A DNA stretch of 5,707 nt from Treponema sp. (GTDB taxonomy: Bacteria > Spirochaetota > Spirochaetia > Treponematales > Breznakiellaceae). The stretch lies in NCBI GenBank assembly GCA_031266635.1, contig JAISAN010000022.1, positions 1-5,707 of the forward strand, in the 5' to 3' direction. The notes beneath the pieces were generated by a model. That model saw only the letters and a list, made by a program, of their open reading frames with translations. It ran no database searches and was not told the origin of the DNA. A program made the translations under genes and the position numbers. Positions 1 through 5,417 of the stretch are shown here, piece by piece. Numbering within the stretch: the first letter of the stretch is position 1; each line of letters opens with the position of its first letter.

Positions 1-836
1 CCGCCCTCGGGGGGGATAAAGAAAACGGTGTCTTTTTTCTGGTCCTCGGATATTTCTTCGTAGACCATTTCCGCGTATCCCTGGATCACCCAGAAGTCTC
101 CGGTGGCAAAACCCTTGCCGGGGGCTTCGGCGTCGAATTTGACCAGATTCGGTTTCCAGGTGTTATTGACCAGATTGTGGGCGGCGGTGATTTCGGCGGG
201 ATTTTTGCTGTTCACCGAATAGCCCAGATGAACCAGCGCATCGCCCATAACCTCCCGCATATCGTCCAGCATGGTCATCCGGCCCTTGAGATCGCTCCGG
301 CCAAAAATGGACCAGCTCCGTTCAAAGTTGGGAACCCTGGCGGTGTTGACGGCGATCCCCGCGGCGCCGAAATAATAGGGGACGCTGTATTCCATGGTTG
401 GGTCATACGTCGCTTTCTCCAGCACCAGGGGGTCGATGTTGCCCAGATTGGAGAGTTTGAATTTGTCGATTTCTTCAAACATACCCTGATTGATCATGAT
501 AGAAACGTAATCCCCCGAGGGAAATACGAGGTCGTAGTTGCCGCCGCCGGCCTTTATTTTCGTGTACATGCTTTCGTTGGAATCGTATTCGTCAAAAACG
601 ATGGTAACGCCGTATTCCTTTTCAAACTTTTCCCGAACCGAAAGGGGGACGTAATAGGTCCAGCAATAGATGTTGAGCCGGTTCGAGTCGCCGCCGGACG
701 CCGCGGCGCTTCCGCCCTGTTTCCCCGTACAGCCGCTCATGGCGATAGCGGCGATCAGGGCCGCGGCCAGAACCGCGGCGGTTTTTCGCAATCCCCCGGA
801 ATGTGGGATTGCACCCAATGCAGGTATGTTCTTCAC
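1..836 (-). CDS. potD: Polyamine ABC transporter substrate-binding lipoprotein PotD (3' end cut off by window)
   Basis: This is the extracytoplasmic receptor of a spermidine/putrescine importer, delivering ligand to PotBC. The GTG start at 836 is chosen because a strong GGAGG lies 5 nt upstream and no in-frame ATG fits better. 278 codons are visible of roughly 350 expected. Residues 1-35 form a lipoprotein signal peptide: a basic n-region with R17 and K18, an Ala-rich core at 19-32, and the lipobox M33-S-G-C36, after which Cys36 would be lipidated. A Gly/Ser/Ala linker (37-52) precedes the type II binding fold. Recognisable PotD blocks are NIYCWTYYVP (55-64), ESMYTKIKAGG (88-98), YDLVFPSGDY (101-110), YSVPYYFGAAGIAVN (150-164) and LDDMREV (190-196). 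Against E. coli PotD recalled from memory, W59, T60, Y62, S107, D192 and E195 occupy ligand-binding positions, while the Y85 and W229 equivalents appear to be D109 and I251. The family call is secure; spermidine versus putrescine preference is not. Confidence 0.94.
   Translation of the reverse strand, partial: MKNIPALGAIPHSGGLRKTAAVLAAALIAAIAMSGCTGKQGGSAAASGGDSNRLNIYCWTYYVPLSVREKFEKEYGVTIVFDEYDSNESMYTKIKAGGGNYDLVFPSGDYVSIMINQGMFEEIDKFKLSNLGNIDPLVLEKATYDPTMEYSVPYYFGAAGIAVNTARVPNFERSWSIFGRSDLKGRMTMLDDMREVMGDALVHLGYSVNSKNPAEITAAHNLVNNTWKPNLVKFDAEAPGKGFATGDFWVIQGYAEMVYEEISEDQKKDTVFFIPPEG
788..812 (-). repeat. Inverted repeat in the first codons of potD
   Basis: Two perfect 8-bp arms, GCAATCCC and GGGATTGC, flank a 9-nt loop. 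They fall within codons 9-17 of potD, in the signal-peptide n-region. In the mRNA this hairpin would begin about 21 nt after the GTG, inside the ribosome footprint. No known regulatory family is recognised, and it could be coincidence in GC-rich coding sequence. Confidence 0.4.
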
Positions 837-847
837 TTGTTCCTCCC
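837..847 (-). promoter_or_regulatory. Strong ribosome binding site of potD
   Basis: GGGAGGA (847-841) followed by a 4-nt ACAA spacer places a near-perfect anti-16S match directly before the GTG at 836. It decides the start codon. It lies immediately after the 3' arm of the 848-882 hairpin, so folding of that hairpin would place structure one base from the Shine-Dalgarno sequence without covering it. Confidence 0.75.
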
Positions 848-882
848 GGCGCCGCAATCCGGTACTCTTTGACCGCGGCGCC
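848..882 (-). repeat. GC-rich hairpin immediately upstream of the potD ribosome binding site
   Basis: On the transcribed strand, GGCGCCGC (882-875) pairs perfectly with GCGGCGCC (855-848). Inside the 19-nt loop, GGT (874-872) can pair with ACC (863-861), extending the stem across a 5-nt bulge. No T-run follows, so it is not an intrinsic terminator. Possible roles are a 5' stabiliser of a processed potD mRNA or a translational control structure. Confidence 0.5.
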
Positions 883-920
883 CTTTTTGCATAAAGAAAC
901 CCATACAGGTTCCTGAATTG

Positions 921-958
921 AGGCTGTTCCAAAACTTCGGTTTTTGAAACAGCAGCCT
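921..958 (-). repeat. Long imperfect hairpin in the potC-potD spacer
   Basis: Arms starting AGGCTG and ending CAGCCT fold on the transcribed strand around a CGAA loop (TTCG on the other strand). The stem has about 14 pairs, one G-U wobble, a 3-nt bulge and a 1-nt bulge. It lies 8 nt after the potC stop and lacks a following T-run on the minus strand. It could be an mRNA processing or stabilising element, a leaky attenuator, or one copy of a dispersed intergenic palindrome. One window cannot separate these. Confidence 0.5.
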
Positions 959-965
959 TCCATGT

Positions 966-1829
966 TCATTTTGCCGCGATGTATTTCAAAAAATTTCGCA
1001 GCAGGTAGGTAAGGGCTACGGTCCCCAGGATCATCACCACCGACAGGGCGTTGATCACCGGCGAGACCCCGAAACGGATGGCCGAGTAGATGTAGATCGG
1101 CAGGGTGGAAGAACCGGGGCCCGATACAAATGAGGTGATGACAAAGTCTTCCAGCGAAATGGTCACGGCAGTTAAAAAACCGGAGATGATGCCGGGCATA
1201 CAGATGGGAATGGTAACTTTCAGGAGGGTCTGCCGTTCATTGGCCCCCAGATCGTGGGCGGCCTCGATAATGGAAAAATCAAATTCGTCCAGCCGGGCCA
1301 TGACCATGAGAAACACAAAGGGCAGGTTAAAAGTCGCGTGGGCGATAAAGATGGTCAGGAGGCCCAGCTGTAGTTTAATCCCCGCGAAAAAAAGGGAAAG
1401 GGATACGCCGATGATAATTTCGGGAAGTATCATGGGCATAAAGGAGATGGCCTGAATATAGTTCCGCAGGCGGAAACGGTACCAGTTTACCCCAATGGCG
1501 CCGAAGGTTCCCAGAATGGTGGCGGTGGCCGCGGAACTGAGGGCGATAAAAACGCTGTTCCGAAAGGCCCGCCAGAGGTCCCGGGAATGGAGAAAAAGCT
1601 GTTCATACCAGCGGAACGAAAAACCTGTCCAGTTCATGCCCTTGGAACCGTTAAAGGAGTAGAGAATCAGCACAAAGAGGGGCAGGAAAAGAAACACCAT
1701 GGTAACGATAAACAGGGTCTGGGAAAAGGAGAACTGTCTGCGATACGCCCGCCGGGCATGGCGGGCCGATTCCCCCGGAGGTACAACCGAACGCAGGGAA
1801 GTAATAACGGACTTGATGTTCAGCTTCAC
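966..1829 (-). CDS. potC: Polyamine ABC transporter permease PotC
   Basis: PotC is the second inner-membrane channel subunit of the polyamine importer, pairing with PotB and contacting PotA. The 287-residue product shows the binding-protein-dependent permease layout: hydrophobic segments near 38-59, 90-112, 126-149, 155-178, 208-233 and 259-283. The cytoplasmic EAA coupling loop is at 189-208 (EAAHDLGANERQTLLKVTIP). The segment LEDFVITSFVSGPGSSTLPI (226-245) is typical of PotC. The GTG start overlaps the potB stop as GTGA, and GGAGG at 1843-1839 lies 9 nt upstream, so the start is well supported. The first 37 residues are a basic, Arg-rich cytoplasmic extension absent from E. coli PotC as I recall it, which begins close to the first membrane helix. 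No other in-frame start would remove it without losing that helix. Confidence in family and role is high. Confidence 0.96.
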   Translation of the reverse strand: MKLNIKSVITSLRSVVPPGESARHARRAYRRQFSFSQTLFIVTMVFLFLPLFVLILYSFNGSKGMNWTGFSFRWYEQLFLHSRDLWRAFRNSVFIALSSAATATILGTFGAIGVNWYRFRLRNYIQAISFMPMILPEIIIGVSLSLFFAGIKLQLGLLTIFIAHATFNLPFVFLMVMARLDEFDFSIIEAAHDLGANERQTLLKVTIPICMPGIISGFLTAVTISLEDFVITSFVSGPGSSTLPIYIYSAIRFGVSPVINALSVVMILGTVALTYLLRNFLKYIAAK

Positions 1830-2749
1830 CGGTTTATCCCTCCCCCGGCGCTTCCCGGAATCCCGGCGGGCAGACCGGGTTCCTGTACGCGGACAGTATC
1901 CCGCTTCTGGAGCCCCATCATCAAAAGCACCCCCACCGTGGTAACCACCGTCAGCACCAGCGAAATCGCCGAGGCCAGGGGCCAGTTCCGGGATTTGGTA
2001 AGCTGATCGGCGATGACATTCCCCAGCATATAGGAATCCTTGCCCCCCACCAGCAGGGGAACCGCGTAGGCCCCGAATATGGGGATAAAGGTAAAAAGCA
2101 CCGCGGTGTACATGCCGCTCCTGATATTGGGGAGCAGCACCTTCAGCATGGACTGGGGCTTTGTGGCCCCCAGATCCCGGGCGGCTTCCAGCAGGGAAAA
2201 ATCAAATTTGTCGATGGTCGCATAAAGGGGCAGGATCGCGTAGGGCAGGTACATATACACCAGCACCAGCACCACCACCTTTTGGTTATACAGAAAATGA
2301 AGGCTTTCCCGGATCAGGCCCAGCCGCAGCAGGAACTCGTTGAAGAACCCGTTGTTCCCCAGAATGTTCATCCAGGCGAAAACCCGGATAAGAAAGTTGG
2401 TCCAGAAGGGAATGATGATAAGGAGGAGCAGGAAGGTCTGGTTTTTGCTTTTCGCCATAAAATAGCCGCAGGGAAGGGCGATACAAATGGTTATCAGGGT
2501 GGCGGCTGTGGAAGCGATGATAGTCCGGCTGATGATAATGATAAGGCTGGGGTTGACCAAAGACCGGTAGGCGTCCAGGGAGAAGACCGGCTCCACCCCG
2601 CCGTACAGCCCTTTTTTGAGGAAGCTGTAGATCACGATGATGATGATGGGGGCGAGGAAAAAAAGCGTAAACCAGATCGCCATAGGGGCCGAATAGAGGG
2701 GGCCGAAATTTCTGGCGGAATTCCGGTTGAAATTCCGTTTCAGCCTCAC
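1826..2749 (-). CDS. potB: Polyamine ABC transporter permease PotB
   Basis: PotB is the first inner-membrane channel subunit of the polyamine importer. The frame stays open up to 2815, but the GTG at 2749 is chosen because it overlaps the potA stop as GTGA, mirrors the potB/potC junction, and gives a 307-residue protein of normal length with a GGGGTGA-type ribosome site just upstream. The upstream extension is Arg-rich, unlike a permease N-terminus, and would overlap potA by 70 bp. Hydrophobic segments lie near 21-43, 68-97, 105-130, 157-178, 212-235 and 259-280. FWTNFLIRVFAW (115-126) is characteristic of the PotB/PotH group. The EAA loop is at 187-207 (LEAARDLGATKP, then MLKVLLP). The last 27 residues form a Pro/Gly-rich hydrophilic tail. 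PotB should form a heterodimer with PotC and dock on PotA through its EAA loop. Confidence 0.95.
   Translation of the reverse strand: MRLKRNFNRNSARNFGPLYSAPMAIWFTLFFLAPIIIIVIYSFLKKGLYGGVEPVFSLDAYRSLVNPSLIIIISRTIIASTAATLITICIALPCGYFMAKSKNQTFLLLLIIIPFWTNFLIRVFAWMNILGNNGFFNEFLLRLGLIRESLHFLYNQKVVVLVLVYMYLPYAILPLYATIDKFDFSLLEAARDLGATKPQSMLKVLLPNIRSGMYTAVLFTFIPIFGAYAVPLLVGGKDSYMLGNVIADQLTKSRNWPLASAISLVLTVVTTVGVLLMMGLQKRDTVRVQEPGLPAGIPGSAGGGINR
1838..1845 (-). promoter_or_regulatory. Ribosome binding site of potC, inside the potB coding end
   Basis: GGGGAGGG on the transcribed strand lies 9 nt before the potC GTG and is encoded within the Gly-rich C-terminal tail of PotB (residues near 302-305). 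The tail's glycine codons therefore also supply the Shine-Dalgarno sequence. With the GTGA stop/start overlap, this supports coupled translation of potB and potC. Confidence 0.7.
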
Positions 2750-3894
2750 GGTTCTTTCACCCCGACGATGTAACCATCGTTGGCGCTCCAGGAGAGGAAT
2801 ACCTCGTCCTTCCATACAATGTCGGGCCCCTCATCGGAATAGTTGGCGTGCTGCTTGATGACCCGGATCATATTTTTCTCCAGCACCTTGACGTAAAATT
2901 TTGTCTGAAAGCCGGAATAGATGGGCTCGTCTACCGTCCCCTGGAACAGGTTGATGTCCTCCCGCCTGGTGGAGGGCCGATCCTTGGAAATGACGATTTT
3001 TTCCGGCCGGATGGTAAAACTCACCTTCTGGCCCGGTTTGATTTCGTCCACCGTGGTAACCTTGATCCGCCCCAGATCGGGGATCTCCAGCTCCGCCATA
3101 TATTCGGTCTCGCCGGAGGCCGCGCCGGGCCGGGGGTCGAGTTTTTCCACCCTGATGACGCCGGCGTCAAAGAGGTTGGTTTCCCCGATAAACCGGGCCG
3201 CGAAATCTGTGGCGGGGCTTTCGTATATTTCGTGGGGGGTGCCGATTTGGAGTATGTCCCCCTGGTTCATAACCGCCAGCCGGTCCGAGACCGACAGGGC
3301 CTCCTGCTGATCATGGGTAACGTAGATAAAGGTGATGCCGATCTTGTCATGTATCTGATCCAGTTCGATGAGCATATGCTGGCGGAGTTTTGCGTCCAGG
3401 GCGGACAGGGGCTCGTCCAGCAGGAGGACCCGGGGCTCATTGATCAGCGCCCTGGCGATAGCGACCCGCTGTTTTTGCCCCCCGGAAAGCTGGTTCGTTT
3501 TTTTGTGGGCATGACCCTCAAGCTGGACCAGTTTGAGATATTCATAAACCCTGGGTTCTATTTCGGAACGGGACAGCCGCTGTATTCGCAGGGAAAAGGC
3601 GACGTTTTCAAATACCGTCAAATGGGGGAAGAGTGCGTAATTCTGAAAAACCGTGTTTACCTGCCGCCGGTTGGGGGGCAGGGGCAGCACGTTTTTGCCG
3701 TCCAGCGTAACCGTCCCCGCGTCGGGACTCTCAAAACCCGCGATAATCCGCAAAAGGGTGGTTTTACCGCATCCCGAGGGTCCTAAAAGGGAGAAAAATT
3801 CTCCCTTTTTTATCTCCAAACTTACATTGTTCAGCGCTATAAAATCACCAAAGGTCTTGGACACCTCCTTGATGACCACATCGTTCCCTTTCAA
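2746..3894 (-). CDS. potA: Polyamine ABC transporter ATP-binding protein PotA
   Basis: PotA is the cytoplasmic ATPase that drives PotBC-mediated polyamine uptake. The 382-residue product has all ABC landmarks: Walker A GPSGCGKT (38-45), Q-loop Q84 in NTVFQNYALFPH, signature LSGGQKQR (136-143), Walker B VLLLDE (156-161) with D-loop SALD, and switch histidine H194 in YVTHDQ. From about residue 235 the GETNLFDAGV block leads into a C-terminal TOBE-type regulatory region, and length matches the family (E. coli PotA is close to 378). The start is TTG at 3894 with GGAAG 7 nt upstream. A GTG at codon 6 (3879), preceded by AAGGG 6 nt upstream, is a real alternative and would cost only five residues. 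potA is first in the unit, preceded by an AT-rich promoter region, and its TGA overlaps the potB GTG. MalK-type ATPases share this architecture, but PotBCD downstream fix the role. Confidence 0.97.
   Translation of the reverse strand: MKGNDVVIKEVSKTFGDFIALNNVSLEIKKGEFFSLLGPSGCGKTTLLRIIAGFESPDAGTVTLDGKNVLPLPPNRRQVNTVFQNYALFPHLTVFENVAFSLRIQRLSRSEIEPRVYEYLKLVQLEGHAHKKTNQLSGGQKQRVAIARALINEPRVLLLDEPLSALDAKLRQHMLIELDQIHDKIGITFIYVTHDQQEALSVSDRLAVMNQGDILQIGTPHEIYESPATDFAARFIGETNLFDAGVIRVEKLDPRPGAASGETEYMAELEIPDLGRIKVTTVDEIKPGQKVSFTIRPEKIVISKDRPSTRREDINLFQGTVDEPIYSGFQTKFYVKVLEKNMIRVIKQHANYSDEGPDIVWKDEVFLSWSANDGYIVGVKEP
3785..3809. repeat. Perfect 11-bp inverted repeat within potA
   Basis: On the plus strand AAAAGGGAGAA (3785-3795), a 3-nt loop, then TTCTCCCTTTT (3799-3809) form an uninterrupted 11-bp stem. 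The plus-strand 3' arm runs on into further T residues, so it resembles an intrinsic terminator for antisense transcription. In the sense mRNA the inner 7-bp GGGAGAA/TTCTCCC stem is followed by TTTT. It covers potA codons 29-37, just before Walker A. The conserved residues KKGEFFSLL force part of the symmetry; codon choice supplies the rest. Confidence 0.5.
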
Positions 3895-3962
3895 TCTTTT
3901 ACTTCCAGCCTCCCTTGCTTGCCCGGTTTCCTTTCTTTTCAGCCGTTTCTGTCCCTTTTTCT

Positions 3963-4003
3963 ATTCTAAAAGGTACAATGCGGATTTTAAAGGGTATTGT
4001 CAA
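3963..4003 (-). promoter_or_regulatory. Candidate sigma-70-type promoter(s) for potABCD
   Basis: Two overlapping options are visible on the minus strand. A perfect -35 TTGACA (4003-3998) has only a weak -10 CATTGT (3980-3975) at 17-bp spacing. A near-consensus -10 TAGAAT (3968-3963) has a -35-like TTTAAA (3991-3986) at 17-bp spacing. Either would start the transcript some 60-75 nt before the potA TTG, leaving a short purine-rich leader. The surrounding AT-rich patch contrasts with the GC-rich genes. The exact start cannot be fixed by eye. Confidence 0.5.
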
Positions 4004-4021
4004 TCGGTTTTGATAAAAATA

Positions 4022-4046
4022 TTTAAAAAGTGGGCCAATTTAAAAA
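4022..4046. repeat. 8-bp direct repeat upstream of the potA promoter
   Basis: TTTAAAAA occurs at 4022-4029 and again at 4039-4046, with starts 17 bp apart (TTTTTAAA on the transcribed strand). The copies lie about 20-45 bp upstream of the TTGACA element. They could act as an UP-type A/T element for RNA polymerase or as half-sites for a regulator. The second copy also overlaps the T-run of the candidate terminator. Confidence 0.35.
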
Positions 4047-4075
4047 CCACTTATAGCGAACCTTCGGTTCGATAA
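4042..4075 (-). terminator. Candidate intrinsic terminator after the Uma2-M20 unit
   Basis: On the transcribed strand TTAT-CGAAC (4075-4067) pairs with GTTCG (4061-4057) and ATAA (4054-4051). That gives nine pairs with a 2-nt bulge around a CGAAG loop. After a 4-nt gap comes TTTTT (4046-4042). The position, about 75 bp past the M20 stop and before the potA promoter, suits a terminator separating two units. The stem is modest and the T-run slightly displaced, so read-through into potA is possible. Confidence 0.45.
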
Positions 4076-4148
4076 AATCGCCTCAAGTAAACCCGGCCGG
4101 ATTTGCAGCGGCTTTCTGCCCGGCCCTTGTCAAAGGGGGCCGCGGCGC

Positions 4149-5417
4149 TTACGCCTCTTCTTCCACCATCAGAAGGGCCATAACCTGGGCGTCCCCGAGG
4201 ATGTTGCCGATGAGGGCGTATTCGTTGGGCTGGTGGGCGGTATTCTCGATCCGGGCCCAAACGGCCGAGTCTATGCCGGCGTTGCGGAGGTAGGCCGCCA
4301 CGGTGCCGCCCCCTATGCCCACCGGTTTGGGCTCTACCCCGTAGACTTCCCGGATGGTTTTGGACAGGAGCCGGATCAAGGGGGCGTCCTCGGGGGTGGC
4401 CCGGGATTCCATGCACTGGGGAAGCTCATAGCTGATGCTTACCCCGTGCTTTACTTCGATTTTGCCTTTGATGATGTCGATTTCCGCGAGGACCGTTTTG
4501 GCCGGATAATGGGGGAGGACCCGCATATCCATACAAAAGACGTCTTCTCCGGGAACGGTATTGATGTTGGGGACGTTGGCCTCTTTTTTGGTGGGCTCGA
4601 AGGTGGAGTAACCGGGATCAAAAAGCGGGTCCCGGGCGGAGAATTTTTTCATCAAGTCGTAGTGGAGCCGGACGGCCAGTTCCGCCCCCGCCAGATGGGC
4701 GTTGGCCCCCTGGTCGGGCCGGGAGCCGTGGGCCTGTTTCCCCCTGGTGGTAAACCGCGCCCAGATGAGGTTTTTTTCGGCGATTTCAATGGATTCCCCC
4801 CGGCTGTCCCCGCTGTCGGGGATGAGGATCATGTCGTTTTTACGGAACAAATTGCCGTGGTTTTTGAGGAGCCAGTCTATGCCGTAGGCGCTGCCGTTTT
4901 CCTCGTCCGCGGCAAACAGGAGCTTCACCGTCCGGGCGGGGACGATGCCCTGTTCAACAAGGGACAGGGCCGCCAGGACCGAAGAGACCAGCCCCTGCTG
5001 GTTGTCCTCCACCCCCCGGCCGATGATCCGCCTGCCCAGGGGCTTTCCGTCCGGCCCGGTTCCCCCCTCCGCCTGAACCACGGTCCAGGGGTCGCTTTCC
5101 CAGAGGGAGGCTTCCCCCGGCGGCACCACGTCGATATGGCTCATGATCCAGAGCCGGGCCGGGCCGTCCTCTTTGCCGGGAATGGTGGCGATCAGGCTGG
5201 GCCGCACCCCGCCTTTGGCCCGCGCGTCCGGGGCGTCGTACCGTTCCAGTTGGGTGATGCCGTGCCGCCGGAGCCAGTCTTCGAGAAACAGGCATTTTTC
5301 CAGTTCCCCCTCACCGCCGGAATCGGGGCTGAGGGCGGGCCGCTTGCACAGTCCGGTTTCCAGTTCCACCGCCAGGGCTTCGCTTTTTTTGATATATTCG
5401 AAAATTTTCTCTTTCAT
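4149..5417 (-). CDS. M20-family zinc metallohydrolase (peptidase / deacylase)
   Basis: This is a cytoplasmic amidohydrolase of the DapE/ArgE/CPG2/PepV superfamily. Such enzymes use two metal ions to cleave peptide or N-acyl bonds. The 422-residue product has the expected catalytic set: metal ligand H94 and D96 in SHIDVVP (93-99), bridging D138 in GRGVEDNQQG (133-142), general base E172 with E173 in ADEENGS (170-176), D201 in IPDSGDS (199-205), and metal ligand H395 in ENTAHQPNEY (391-400). The insert dimerisation domain carries H230 in AHGSRPDQGANAH (229-241). There is no signal peptide. The ATG at 5417 overlaps the upstream Uma2 stop as ATGA, and no good Shine-Dalgarno sequence precedes it, which suggests translation by coupling. 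Substrate is unknown: dipeptidase, succinyl-diaminopimelate desuccinylase and acetylornithine deacetylase relatives look alike at this level. It probably belongs to a separate unit from the pot genes because a candidate terminator and promoter intervene. Confidence 0.9.
   Translation of the reverse strand: MKEKIFEYIKKSEALAVELETGLCKRPALSPDSGGEGELEKCLFLEDWLRRHGITQLERYDAPDARAKGGVRPSLIATIPGKEDGPARLWIMSHIDVVPPGEASLWESDPWTVVQAEGGTGPDGKPLGRRIIGRGVEDNQQGLVSSVLAALSLVEQGIVPARTVKLLFAADEENGSAYGIDWLLKNHGNLFRKNDMILIPDSGDSRGESIEIAEKNLIWARFTTRGKQAHGSRPDQGANAHLAGAELAVRLHYDLMKKFSARDPLFDPGYSTFEPTKKEANVPNINTVPGEDVFCMDMRVLPHYPAKTVLAEIDIIKGKIEVKHGVSISYELPQCMESRATPEDAPLIRLLSKTIREVYGVEPKPVGIGGGTVAAYLRNAGIDSAVWARIENTAHQPNEYALIGNILGDAQVMALLMVEEEA

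Noticed and set aside
759..780. CCGCGG repeated 6 bp apart as a regulatory palindrome in the potD signal peptide
   Set aside because: It encodes an Ala-rich hydrophobic core with GCC/GCG codons, so short GC palindromes arise readily by chance.
177..872. A 231-codon plus-strand frame opposite potD
   Set aside because: It is antisense to a clear PotD with signal peptide and binding-protein blocks, so it is treated as a shadow frame.
622..969. A minus-strand 115-codon frame whose ATG overlaps the potC stop, suggesting a small gene between potC and potD
   Set aside because: The ATGA overlap is tempting. However, the product is Arg/Gly-rich with no recognisable features, most of it is out of frame within potD, and the strong Shine-Dalgarno sequence serves the potD GTG instead.
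2750..2815. A 22-codon N-terminal extension of PotB starting at 2815
   Set aside because: It would overlap potA by 70 bp and add an Arg-rich segment untypical of PotB. The GTGA overlap start at 2749 is much more likely.
2848..3786. A 312-codon open frame on the plus strand opposite potA
   Set aside because: It lies wholly antisense to an intact PotA with all ABC motifs, and it has no family resemblance.
4088..4146. GC-rich palindromic stretches (GGCCC/GGGCC and GGCCGG/CCGGCC) just after the M20 stop as a terminator
   Set aside because: The stems are short or have long loops, and no T-run follows. The hairpin at 4051-4075 with TTTTT is the better candidate.
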